From Clostridia bacterium (lineage in GTDB: Bacteria > Bacillota > Clostridia > UMGS1883): DNA of 46,768 nt. The notes beneath the pieces were generated by a model. It made no database searches and was not told where the DNA came from. It was given only the letters and a program-made list of their open reading frames with translations. Shown here one piece after another: positions 11,803-19,586 of the stretch. The stretch's first letter is position 1; each line of letters opens with the position of its first letter. A program made the translations under genes and the position numbers. Location of the stretch: positions 1 through 46,768 of the forward strand of contig JAFUOO010000002.1 in the NCBI GenBank assembly GCA_017472685.1, given 5' to 3'.

Positions 11803-12561
11803 TTATTTGCCTTTATATTCACTCGGGCACATGCCCATAGCGGCTTTGAATGCACGGTTAAAGGTGCGCAGGTTTTCAAAGCCCGACTCGTAGGCACACT
11901 CGGAAATGCTCCTGCCCTGCTCCATGAGCTCAATAACGTTTCTCACCCTTAACGAATTAAGATATGCATTGAAGGGTGACTTTAGCTGGGTGTTAAAAAC
12001 CCGCGAGAGTGTATACTTACTTATATATAAAGAAGAAGCTACCTCCTCTAAGGAAAGCTTTTGCCTGAAATTGCGCTCCATATAGTCAACCACCAGGGGC
12101 AGAATGTCCCGCTTTTGTGTTTCTTCACGGAGTGTAAGGGCTTCAAAAAGGAAACAAAGGAAAAGCCTTGTGTAAACCTTCTGACGATTTAAGCTTTCAT
12201 TCATACATCTGCGCAGCCTTTCCAGAGCGAAAAATGCATCCGGGTCAATTTCTTTGACGATGCAATCACAAGGCTCCTTTCCTTCGGTAAAAGCTCTGTA
12301 GGAGCCTAAAAGGGCGGGGCTAAGAAGAAATATGCTCCCCTCGCCCTCGCCAGCATATTCGTAGCTGTGCACCTTGCCCGGGAACACTATCCCAAGCTGT
12401 CCTTGGCGCAAAATATGACTTGTGCCGTCAACACAAAGGGCAATGTCGCCGCGCCTTGCCCACACAACCTCCAGCGACGGGTGCAAATGGGCAGCAAAGC
12501 CAAAGTTTTTATATTCATAAACAAAAAGCTCTGTGTCCTTTTTTTCATAAAACGGAAGCAT
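11803..12561 (-). CDS. AraC-family transcriptional regulator
   Basis: A 252-aa regulator. The first ~150 residues form a cupin-like ligand domain (HLHPSLEVVWARRGD, GQLGIVFPGKVHSYEY). The last ~100 residues are the AraC DNA-binding domain with two helix-turn-helix units: SLEEVASSLYISKYTLSRVFN, then SISECAYESGFENLRTFNRAFKAAMGMCPSEYK. It starts at ATG 12561 after AAAGGAG. It is divergent from the GH30 glycosidase with 101 bp between the starts, which suggests that it controls that gene in response to a sugar. The effector cannot be read from the sequence. Confidence 0.93.
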   Translation of the reverse strand: MLPFYEKKDTELFVYEYKNFGFAAHLHPSLEVVWARRGDIALCVDGTSHILRQGQLGIVFPGKVHSYEYAGEGEGSIFLLSPALLGSYRAFTEGKEPCDCIVKEIDPDAFFALERLRRCMNESLNRQKVYTRLFLCFLFEALTLREETQKRDILPLVVDYMERNFRQKLSLEEVASSLYISKYTLSRVFNTQLKSPFNAYLNSLRVRNVIELMEQGRSISECAYESGFENLRTFNRAFKAAMGMCPSEYKGK

Positions 12562-12592
12562 ACAATCACTCCTTTGCGCAATATTTGTCTAT

Positions 12593-12621
12593 ATTTTAGC
12601 ACAAATTTACTTTTAAATCAA
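12593..12621 (-). promoter_or_regulatory. araC-type regulator promoter in divergent region
   Basis: TTGATT (12616-12621), 17-bp spacer and TAAAAT (12593-12598) face the AraC gene. On the plus strand only a poor promoter is seen for the GH30 gene (TATTAT at 12634-12639 with TTTTAA 17 bp upstream), as expected for an activator-dependent gene. A short palindrome CAGC-ATG-GCTG at 12622-12632 lies between them and is a possible, unproven operator. Confidence 0.65.
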
Positions 12622-12662
12622 CAGCATGGCTGATATTATTTATTCAGAAGGAGTGACAAACC

Positions 12663-14867
12663 ATGAAAAAAGTAATTTCACTCGCCGTTACTCTCACTGT
12701 GAGCTTAGCGGCAATCCCCACAGCTTTTTCACAGGAGGAGGATAATATTATGTATTGGCAATGCACTACAGATTCTGCCCGTTGGGTTGACAAGGGCACA
12801 CTTTCCGCCACCGCATGGGACGGTGACACCGAATTATATATCGAGGTTGACCCTTTAACACGCTATCAGACACTTTCCCAAACACCCTTCGGTGGTTGCT
12901 TTAATGAGCGCGGCTGGGAAGCAATGAAGGATTTGACCGATAAAGAAAGAGAAGAGATTATATACAATCTTTTTGGCGAAGAAGAGCTTAACCTTACAAC
13001 AGGCAGAATGGCGCTGGGTAACTCTGACTTTTCCATCAACCGTTCTCAGAGCTACGACGAATTGCCCGACGGTGTTGAAACAGACTACGACCTCGAGTAT
13101 TTCTCCATTGAAGCTGACCGCGAATATATGCTTCCTTACATTGAAGCAGCTGAAAAGGTAAGACCCAACCTGCCCATATGGGGCTCGCCCTGGTCGCCTC
13201 CCAGCTGGATGAAAAACAACAAAACAATCTACGGACAGCACGGCGACAACACAATCATCTGGACAGATGAGATTTTGAAGACCTACGCACAGTATTTTGT
13301 AAAGTACGTTGAAGCTTACCGTGCAGAAGGGCACAATGTGTATATGGTTATGCCCCAGAACGAGCCCACAATGAACACGGCATATTCCTCCTGCGTATGG
13401 ACAGGCGAACAGCTCAACACCTTTGTACGTGACTACCTCCATCCTGCATTTATGGAGGCAGGGCTCAGTGAAAACACCGACATATATTTAGGAACATTTA
13501 CCGACTCGCAGGCAAACCGCACCGACCCCACACTGAACGACCCTGTTACAAGCCGCATTATAAAGGGTGTGGGCTTCCAGTGGTGGAGCGCACCCTTGGC
13601 AACAAGAGTTCACCGCCAGTTCCCCCATCTTCACTTAATGCAGTCTGAAACAAAATGCGGCGGCGGTGCAAACGGCTGGCAGTACGCAGAGGACCAGTTT
13701 GACACCTTTAAGGAGTTTTTTGACGCAGGTGTGTCAAGCTATATGCTCTGGAACATGATTCTTGACGAAAAGGGCGAAAACACCTCCCCCAACCCCTGGC
13801 GGCAGAATGCGCCTATCCTTGTGCACTCGGTAACAAATGAGGTTATTTACACACCTCACTACTATCTTGTAAAGCACTTTTCCCATTACATAAAGCCCGG
13901 CGCACGCCGCATAAAGACAGATGGCAACTACGGCGACAAAATAGCATTCCAGAACCCCGACGGCGAGGTTATTCTTGTGGTAAAGAACAGTGCCGATGCG
14001 GATTTTGCCGTGGCAATCAATGTGGGTGGCAAAAAGGTAAAGCCCACAGTGCCTGCAAACTCAATTTCCACCTTCCGCATTATGGCTGATAATACGGATT
14101 TTGCTGCCTCACCCGACATGAGCCTTACAGAAAACAATGCAGAGAATGAAGAAGTAACGATAAAGCTTCACGCATACATTGGCGGCAGAACATTGTCCGT
14201 CCACTCCGCTTCCTTTGACAATGGCGCCAAGGCTATCGGCTGGAGTGACCAGGGCACCGCTGACCAGAGCTGGGTTGTTGAGCCCACAGAGGATGGCTAT
14301 TACCGCCTTGTTAACTACAACAGCTTAAAGGCGTTGGGCGTTTACGGCGGAAGCACCGCAAGGGGTGCCGAATGTGTGCAGTGGGATTGGGACCGGTCTC
14401 TTAATCAGCAGTGGAAGTTTGAGCCCGTGTTCAAAAATGGAAGCACCTACTATAAGATAGTTAACCGAGGCAGTAATCTTTGCCTCACCTTTAACGGCTT
14501 GGGCAATGACGGCTGTCAGGCGGTGCAGAGCGTATATTCAGGCGACAATGAGCTCTGGGATATTACCTGCATGACAGGCGAGCTGTTTTCCGATAAATTT
14601 GCCGTAACCTTTTCCGATGCAAAAAACGAGGAAAAATATATAACAGTTACCGCCTCGGCAGACAAAAACGGCGATTATTCCGTAATCTGCGCTTTTTACA
14701 ACAGCTATGGTGCACTAATTTCAACAGAAACAAAAAATGTGACACTTACAGCAGAGGAAGAAACTCCCGTACAGTTTGACAAGGTGGCAGACTGCCACAA
14801 GGCTTACATCTATTCTTGGGATGAAAAAACGCTCACCCCTTTGTCAAGGAAATGTATTATAAATTAA
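12663..14867 (+). CDS. Secreted GH30-family glycosidase with ricin-type lectin domain
   Basis: A 734-aa exported glycoside hydrolase. Residues 1-23 (MKKVISLAV...AIPTAFS) are a signal peptide without a lipobox. The catalytic (beta/alpha)8 domain covers roughly 60-400: GGCFNERGW, SPWSPPSWMKNN, the acid/base Glu234 in MPQNEP and the nucleophile Glu329 in MQSETKC. A beta-side domain follows to about 475. A ricin B/CBM13-like domain spans about 495-635, with QSW and QQW motifs, and a beta-sandwich-like tail follows. GH30 enzymes cleave beta-linked glucosyl, xylosyl or fucosyl glycans; the substrate here cannot be fixed. Ribosome site GAAGGAGTGACAAACC. It has its own terminator and is probably regulated by the divergent AraC protein. 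Confidence 0.9.
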   Translation: MKKVISLAVTLTVSLAAIPTAFSQEEDNIMYWQCTTDSARWVDKGTLSATAWDGDTELYIEVDPLTRYQTLSQTPFGGCFNERGWEAMKDLTDKEREEIIYNLFGEEELNLTTGRMALGNSDFSINRSQSYDELPDGVETDYDLEYFSIEADREYMLPYIEAAEKVRPNLPIWGSPWSPPSWMKNNKTIYGQHGDNTIIWTDEILKTYAQYFVKYVEAYRAEGHNVYMVMPQNEPTMNTAYSSCVWTGEQLNTFVRDYLHPAFMEAGLSENTDIYLGTFTDSQANRTDPTLNDPVTSRIIKGVGFQWWSAPLATRVHRQFPHLHLMQSETKCGGGANGWQYAEDQFDTFKEFFDAGVSSYMLWNMILDEKGENTSPNPWRQNAPILVHSVTNEVIYTPHYYLVKHFSHYIKPGARRIKTDGNYGDKIAFQNPDGEVILVVKNSADADFAVAINVGGKKVKPTVPANSISTFRIMADNTDFAASPDMSLTENNAENEEVTIKLHAYIGGRTLSVHSASFDNGAKAIGWSDQGTADQSWVVEPTEDGYYRLVNYNSLKALGVYGGSTARGAECVQWDWDRSLNQQWKFEPVFKNGSTYYKIVNRGSNLCLTFNGLGNDGCQAVQSVYSGDNELWDITCMTGELFSDKFAVTFSDAKNEEKYITVTASADKNGDYSVICAFYNSYGALISTETKNVTLTAEEETPVQFDKVADCHKAYIYSWDEKTLTPLSRKCIIN

Positions 14868-14898
14868 TACATTATACATGAATATGTGTATAAAACAA

Positions 14899-14937
14899 AA
14901 AATACGCCGATTTTTCAATAAGTCGGTGTATTTTTTT
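14899..14937 (+). terminator. Terminator after GH30 gene
   Basis: Stem AATACGCCGA/TCGGTGTATT (with G-U pairs) followed by seven T on the plus strand, 31 bp after the GH30 stop. Confidence 0.85.
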
Positions 14938-14947
14938 GCATTTATTA

Positions 14948-14976
14948 TTGATTTATAATAGAATACATTGTATAAT
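14948..14976 (+). promoter_or_regulatory. nadK-argR-recN promoter
   Basis: TTGATT (14948-14953), 17-bp spacer, TATAAT (14971-14976). The inferred transcript start is near 14983, only about 17 nt before the nadK ATG. It drives the plus-strand unit that ends at the terminator near 18400. Confidence 0.85.
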
Positions 14977-14999
14977 TATACACATAGCGAGGTGTGTTT

Positions 15000-15839
15000 A
15001 TGAAAATTGCCATTTTATCAAACGTAATAAAATCAAATCCCACAGAAGCCGCACGTGCCTTTTTGGAGGTTGTTGCGGGCGAATGCGAGGTTTTTATAGC
15101 AAAGGAGCTTTCGGGCATTATTCCCGCAAAGGAATATTACGATGACGAGGAGCTTTTTAGGATAGCTGATGTTGCCGTTGTGTTCGGTGGTGACGGCACA
15201 ACACTTACAGCCGCACGCAGGGCAGCCCCCTATAAGGTGCCCGTTTTGAGCATTAACACGGGGCATTTAGGCTTTCTGGCAACGGTTGCCGCAAAGGATG
15301 CAAGGAAAGCGGCAGAGTGTCTTTTGAAAAACAAGCTCGCACTCTCGGAGAGAATAATGCTTAACGTGAAGGTTATCCGCGACGGCAAAACAATTTTTGA
15401 CGCTCTCGCACTGAACGATATAATAACAAGACGAATTTCGGGCAAGCTTGCAAACATTGAGGTTTCCCACAACGGAAGCTACGTGGCAGACTACCGCGCC
15501 GACGGTGTTGTAATATCCACACCCACAGGCTCTACTGCATATTCATTATCCTGCGGCGGTCCGGTGGTTATGCCCCAGCTCGATGTGTTTGTGGTATCGC
15601 CCATCTGCCCGCACTTTTTAGGGGCACGCCCCTTGATTATTCCCACAGACGGCACAGTGGAAATTTCCTTTGCTTCGGATTTCAGCTGTGCAAGCATCTC
15701 CGCAGACGGACAGAGCGAATGCGAGGTGCATTGCGGCGACAAGGTTGTGATTTCAAAATCCGACCATACGGCTCAGCTTTTAACACTGACGGAACAGAAC
15801 TTTTTCAATCTGGTCAGAGAAAAACTTACATTAGATTAA
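15000..15839 (+). CDS. nadK: NAD kinase
   Basis: ATP-NAD kinase that makes NADP, 279 aa, cytosolic. Key motifs are GGDGTT at 63-68, the conserved ALNDI stretch (a Glu-to-Asp variant of the usual NE motif) and the substrate loop TPTGSTAYSLSCGGP. ATG 15000 is taken as start with GAGGTG upstream; a GTG six bases earlier overlaps the ribosome site. It is the first gene of the unit nadK-argR-recN, a common Firmicutes order, although the dxs-tlyA genes that often precede it are replaced here by the GH30 gene. Confidence 0.96.
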   Translation: MKIAILSNVIKSNPTEAARAFLEVVAGECEVFIAKELSGIIPAKEYYDDEELFRIADVAVVFGGDGTTLTAARRAAPYKVPVLSINTGHLGFLATVAAKDARKAAECLLKNKLALSERIMLNVKVIRDGKTIFDALALNDIITRRISGKLANIEVSHNGSYVADYRADGVVISTPTGSTAYSLSCGGPVVMPQLDVFVVSPICPHFLGARPLIIPTDGTVEISFASDFSCASISADGQSECEVHCGDKVVISKSDHTAQLLTLTEQNFFNLVREKLTLD

Positions 15840-15857
15840 GGAAGGAAATGAAAACAA

Positions 15858-16310
15858 GTGAGAATAGAAAGACAAAACGTAATCCTCCAGCTTATAAATG
15901 ACTATCAGATAGAAACACAGTATGACCTTACGGAAGCATTGAAGAAAAAGGGCTTTGAGGTGACACAGGCTACAGTGTCGAGAGATATCAAGGAGTTGCG
16001 CCTTGTAAAAAAGCAGACCGATGCAGGCAAGAGCGTATACACAAAAAATTCCGATTCGTCCTTCACAGACCTGGATTCGCGCTTCAATATAATTTTCCAG
16101 AAATGCGTTATCAGCATTGAATATGCGGTAAATAACATTGTTATCAAAACTCTGCCCGGCATGGCACAGGCTGCAGGTGCCGCAATTGACTCAATGGATT
16201 TGCCCGAGGTTGTGGGCTCCATTGCAGGCGACGACACCGTTATGATGGTTGTCAGGAGCGAAGAAAGCGCAAGAAAACTGGTGTACAAATTGCGTTCAAT
16301 GACAGAATAA
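15858..16310 (+). CDS. argR: Arginine repressor
   Basis: ArgR/AhrC-type regulator of arginine metabolism, 150 aa, DNA-binding as a hexamer. The N-terminal winged helix holds QATVSRDIKELRL, and the C-terminal oligomerisation and arginine-binding domain holds GAAIDSMDLPEVVGSIAGDDTVMMV with the conserved GDD. The start is GTG 15858, after AAGGAAATGAAAACAA, 18 bp after nadK. Its placement between nadK and recN is the usual clostridial arrangement and does not by itself link it to arg genes. Confidence 0.96.
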   Translation: MRIERQNVILQLINDYQIETQYDLTEALKKKGFEVTQATVSRDIKELRLVKKQTDAGKSVYTKNSDSSFTDLDSRFNIIFQKCVISIEYAVNNIVIKTLPGMAQAAGAAIDSMDLPEVVGSIAGDDTVMMVVRSEESARKLVYKLRSMTE

Positions 16311-16342
16311 TCCCCTTTTAATGTTAATTAAGGAAGATAGCT

Positions 16343-17980
16343 ATGCTTATAAATTTATCAATAAACAATGTTGCCGTTATTGAAAAGGCAAACGCGGATT
16401 TTTCCGAAGGCTTCAATATTTTAACAGGTGAAACGGGCGCAGGTAAAAGCCTTCTCATTGATTCGCTTTCCATGGTGCTGGGTATGCGCACCAGCCGCGA
16501 CCTTATCCGTCATGGCGCTGACAGTGCATCGGTTACAGCCCTTTTCTCAGACGGCTGCGACCTTTGTGAATTTGACCTTGAAAACGAAGAGGACGGAAGC
16601 ATTGTTCTTTCAAGAAAGCTTTCGGCAGACGGCAAAAACATATGTAAAATAAACTCGCAGACCGTTCCGCTTTCCACCTTGCGCGCAGTTGGAGAAAAAC
16701 TTGTATCAATCCACGGTCAGCACGAAAATATTTCGCTTTTAAAAAGTGCATACCACCTGTCCTTGCTGGACGAATATGCAAAAAACGACACTCTTTCCTC
16801 ATCCTATCGCCTTTTGTATGAAAAGGCTGTGTCTTTAAAGGAAAAGCTTGAGGACATGCGGGTAAGTGAAAGCGAAAGGGAAATGCAGAAGGACACACTT
16901 AAGTTCCGCATTGACGAAATAAATTCCGTCTCCCCACAGGAGGGTGAGGACGACCTTCTCACCGAAAAGCGTGATGCTCTGAGAAATTATTCAGCCATAA
17001 TGGCAGCATTAGAAGCGGCAAGCGAGGCATTGTCTGCTCCCAATGCTGCCAAGGACTGCCTTTACGGCGCAATGCACGATATGGCAAAGGCTGCAGCTAT
17101 GGATAAATCCCTTGAGGATTTTTCTTCGCAGGTTGAATCGCTCTATTATTCCTGCGAGGATGTTGCATCGGAAATTAAATCTTCAATTTCACGCATGAGC
17201 TTTTCACCCTATGAGCTTGACGAAATTGAAGACAGGCTTGATAAAATAACACGTCTTAAGAAAAAATACGGACCCGACCTTGCAGATGTTCTCAGTAATC
17301 TGGCAAAGTGGGAGGACGAATACGGCGCTCTGCTTTTCTATGCCGACAACCTTGCCGTGGCTGAACGCGAGGCTGAAAAGGCATGGGAAGAAATGCTCTC
17401 GGCAGGAGAGGCTCTTCACGCATCAAGATGTGAGGCAGCAGAAAAGCTTTCCGAAGCAATCAGGGACGAATTATCCTTTCTTGAAATGCCCAAGGTTAAG
17501 TTCCGGGTTGAGTTTACCCCTCATGCCCCCACTGCAGACGGGCTTTTCGGCGCGGAGTTCATGCTTGCCACAAACCCCTCGGAGGCGGTTAAGCCCTTAA
17601 GCCGAATTGCATCCGGCGGTGAAATGAGCAGAATAATGCTTGCGTTAAAATCGGCACTTGCCGACTGCGACGATGTGGGTGTGCTGCTCTTTGACGAAAT
17701 TGACGCGGGTGTCAGCGGCAAGGCGGCAATAAGAATTGCACAGAAGCTTAAAATGCTTTCCGACAAAAGACAGATTATCTGCATAACGCATCTGCCACAG
17801 ATGGCAGCAAAAGCAGACAGCCACCTTTTAATTGAAAAGGACACATCTACCGACGCGTTCCGCACAAATGTCACTGCATTGGACTACGAAGGACGAGTTG
17901 AAGAGCTTACAAGGCTCATTGCAGGAGAGGGCTCTACAAGCGCCGCCCGTATGGCAGCTGTTGAAATGCTTTCAGAATAA
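16343..17980 (+). CDS. recN: DNA repair protein RecN
   Basis: SMC-like ATPase that holds broken DNA ends together in recombination repair, 545 aa (family about 550-560). Walker A is GETGAGKS at 29-36. The middle (about 150-370) is coiled coil, and the C-terminal head has signature ASGGEMSRIMLALK and Walker B VLLFDEIDAGVSG. ATG 16343 follows AAGGAAGATAGCT. It is 32 bp after argR. No LexA box is seen directly in front of it, so transcription from the nadK promoter is likely. Confidence 0.96.
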   Translation: MLINLSINNVAVIEKANADFSEGFNILTGETGAGKSLLIDSLSMVLGMRTSRDLIRHGADSASVTALFSDGCDLCEFDLENEEDGSIVLSRKLSADGKNICKINSQTVPLSTLRAVGEKLVSIHGQHENISLLKSAYHLSLLDEYAKNDTLSSSYRLLYEKAVSLKEKLEDMRVSESEREMQKDTLKFRIDEINSVSPQEGEDDLLTEKRDALRNYSAIMAALEAASEALSAPNAAKDCLYGAMHDMAKAAAMDKSLEDFSSQVESLYYSCEDVASEIKSSISRMSFSPYELDEIEDRLDKITRLKKKYGPDLADVLSNLAKWEDEYGALLFYADNLAVAEREAEKAWEEMLSAGEALHASRCEAAEKLSEAIRDELSFLEMPKVKFRVEFTPHAPTADGLFGAEFMLATNPSEAVKPLSRIASGGEMSRIMLALKSALADCDDVGVLLFDEIDAGVSGKAAIRIAQKLKMLSDKRQIICITHLPQMAAKADSHLLIEKDTSTDAFRTNVTALDYEGRVEELTRLIAGEGSTSAARMAAVEMLSE

Positions 17981-17993
17981 AGGATGATTGAAA

Positions 17994-18380
17994 ATGAAAA
18001 AGTATGGTGAGGTTATCGGCTCAAGAAACCGAAAACCCGTTATCCGCATATACAAAGAAAAATACGGCGAGCTCACCCCTACCTCGCTGACCGTTACAGC
18101 AAGCGATTCACGTGTGCATAACGTAGGCGATATGGTTGAGGTTAGGTTGAACATGCTTTTGTTCGTTGCATCCACCTTATCAGGATATCTGTTGCCGTTT
18201 ATTACAGTAATGCTCACATATTTTGTTGTGAGTCCGCTCACCGACAACATACTGTTAATTGAGGCGGCACTTTTGTCGGTGCTTGTCCTTACCTATCTGG
18301 GTGCTCGTTATGTTGCATCGCTCCCCTTTTTCCGACGCATCAATGTGTGTACCGTTACAGGGGAAATTGAACTTGAATAG
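17994..18380 (+). CDS. Two-TM membrane protein, unknown function
   Basis: A 128-aa protein starting at ATG 17994 (MKKYGEVIGSRNRK) with AAAGGATGATTG upstream; a TTG two codons earlier is less likely. It has a soluble N-terminal ~50 residues and then two hydrophobic helices at about 51-80 and 86-110. The soluble part plus two helices recalls RseC/MucC-type proteins, but the cysteines of that family are missing, so this is only a topological likeness. It is 13 bp after recN and is the last gene before the operon terminator. Confidence 0.7.
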   Translation: MKKYGEVIGSRNRKPVIRIYKEKYGELTPTSLTVTASDSRVHNVGDMVEVRLNMLLFVASTLSGYLLPFITVMLTYFVVSPLTDNILLIEAALLSVLVLTYLGARYVASLPFFRRINVCTVTGEIELE

Positions 18381-18383
18381 CAG

Positions 18384-18420
18384 AAGAAGCTGTTGAGCTA
18401 AGCTCAACAGCTTCTTTTTA
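18384..18420 (+). terminator. Strong terminator closing the nadK-argR-recN unit
   Basis: Perfect 15-bp stem beginning AAGAAGCTGTTGAGC with a three-base loop, ending in CTTCTTTTTA on the plus strand. It sits between convergent recN-side and recA transcription and lacks a good T-run for the minus strand. Confidence 0.93.
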
Positions 18421-18486
18421 TTACATAGGAAATTGCGCGCAGAATGTGCGCATATTTGCTTGTAAAATAAAAGTGCATCTTTTTTA

Positions 18487-19503
18487 TTATTCATCTGCCA
18501 ATATAGCAGCTCTTTCCTTTTCTGCCATTTTTTCACGGATTTTCTCTTCGATTTCGGCTGCAATTTCGGGATGCTCCATAATAAATATCTTGGCATTTTC
18601 TCTACCCTGACCGATGCGCATGTCGCCGTAGGCAAACCATGCACCGCTCTTCTGGATAATGCCTAAAAGCACACCCATATCAACCATGCTGCCTTCCTTG
18701 GAAATGCCCTTGCCGTACATCATGTCGAACTCAGCTTCCTTGAAGGGAGGCGCAACCTTATTTTTAACAACCTTAACCCTTGTTCTGTTGCCCACAAACT
18801 CGGTGCCGTTTTTAAGGGTTTCAACCCTTCTTACATCCATACGCACGGAGGCATAGAACTTAAGCGCTCTGCCGCCTGCGGTAACCTCGGGGTTGCCGTA
18901 CATAACGCCAACCTTTTCACGGAGCTGGTTAATGAAAATACAAACGGTGTTTGTCTTTGCGAGCACACCTGCAAGCTTTCTCATTGCCTGGCTCATAAGC
19001 CTTGCCTGTAAGCCCACGTGGCTGTCGCCCATTTCGCCGTCGATTTCTGCCTTGGGAACAAGAGCAGCAACAGAGTCAACAACAATAACATCCAATGCGC
19101 CGCTTCGTACAAGTGCCTCGGCGATTTCCAATGCCTGTTCACCTGTGTCGGGCTGTGCAACAATCAAGGAATCAACATCAACACCGATGTTTTTTGCATA
19201 TGTAGGGTCAAGGGCGTGCTCTGCGTCGATGAACGCAGCTTCGCCGCCACGTTTCTGCGCTTCGGCAATAATGTGGAGCGCAATTGTTGTTTTACCACTG
19301 GATTCGGGGCCGTAGATTTCAATAATCCTGCCCTTGGGCACACCGCCGATACCCAGTGCCATATCTAACGTGAGACTGCCTGTGGGGATTGCCTCAACGT
19401 TGAGGTGAGCATTGCTGCCCAGCTTCATTACGCTACCCTTACCGAACTGCTTTTCTATCTGGCTCATTGCTATGGCAAGAGCTTCCTTTTTTTCAATTGA
19501 CAT
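18487..19503 (-). CDS. recA: Recombinase A
   Basis: RecA, 338 aa, strand-exchange ATPase and LexA co-protease. Walker A is GPESSGKT at 65-72. Also present are the conserved MAW-region segment [11 protein letters not shown], the Walker B stretch [12 protein letters not shown], the L1 loop ([24 protein letters not shown] region) and the [15 protein letters not shown] loop. ATG 19503 follows AGAGGGAATTTAA. It is expressed from a consensus promoter that overlaps a LexA box. The C terminus is charged ([14 protein letters not shown]), normal for the family. Confidence 0.99.
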   Translation of the reverse strand: MSIEKKEALAIAMSQIEKQFGKGSVMKLGSNAHLNVEAIPTGSLTLDMALGIGGVPKGRIIEIYGPESSGKTTIALHIIAEAQKRGGEAAFIDAEHALDPTYAKNIGVDVDSLIVAQPDTGEQALEIAEALVRSGALDVIVVDSVAALVPKAEIDGEMGDSHVGLQARLMSQAMRKLAGVLAKTNTVCIFINQLREKVGVMYGNPEVTAGGRALKFYASVRMDVRRVETLKNGTEFVGNRTRVKVVKNKVAPPFKEAEFDMMYGKGISKEGSMVDMGVLLGIIQKSGAWFAYGDMRIGQGRENAKIFIMEHPEIAAEIEEKIREKMAEKERAAILADE

Positions 19504-19538
19504 TTAAATTCCCTCTTTCTTAGAGAAATATTTTGTAC

Positions 19539-19581
19539 GAACATCTGTTCTCATTATAGAACAGTTTTTTTGTTTTGTCAA
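19539..19581 (-). promoter_or_regulatory. recA promoter with LexA (SOS) box
   Basis: Minus-strand TTGACA (19576-19581), 17-bp spacer and TATAAT (19553-19558). The LexA box GAACAGATGTTC (19539-19550) fits the Gram-positive consensus GAAC-N4-GTTC and lies over the expected transcript start. A second perfect repeat, CTGTTCT-N6-AGAACAG (19545-19564), spans the -10 box and shares half of the LexA box. Confidence 0.93.
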
Positions 19582-19586
19582 TAGTT

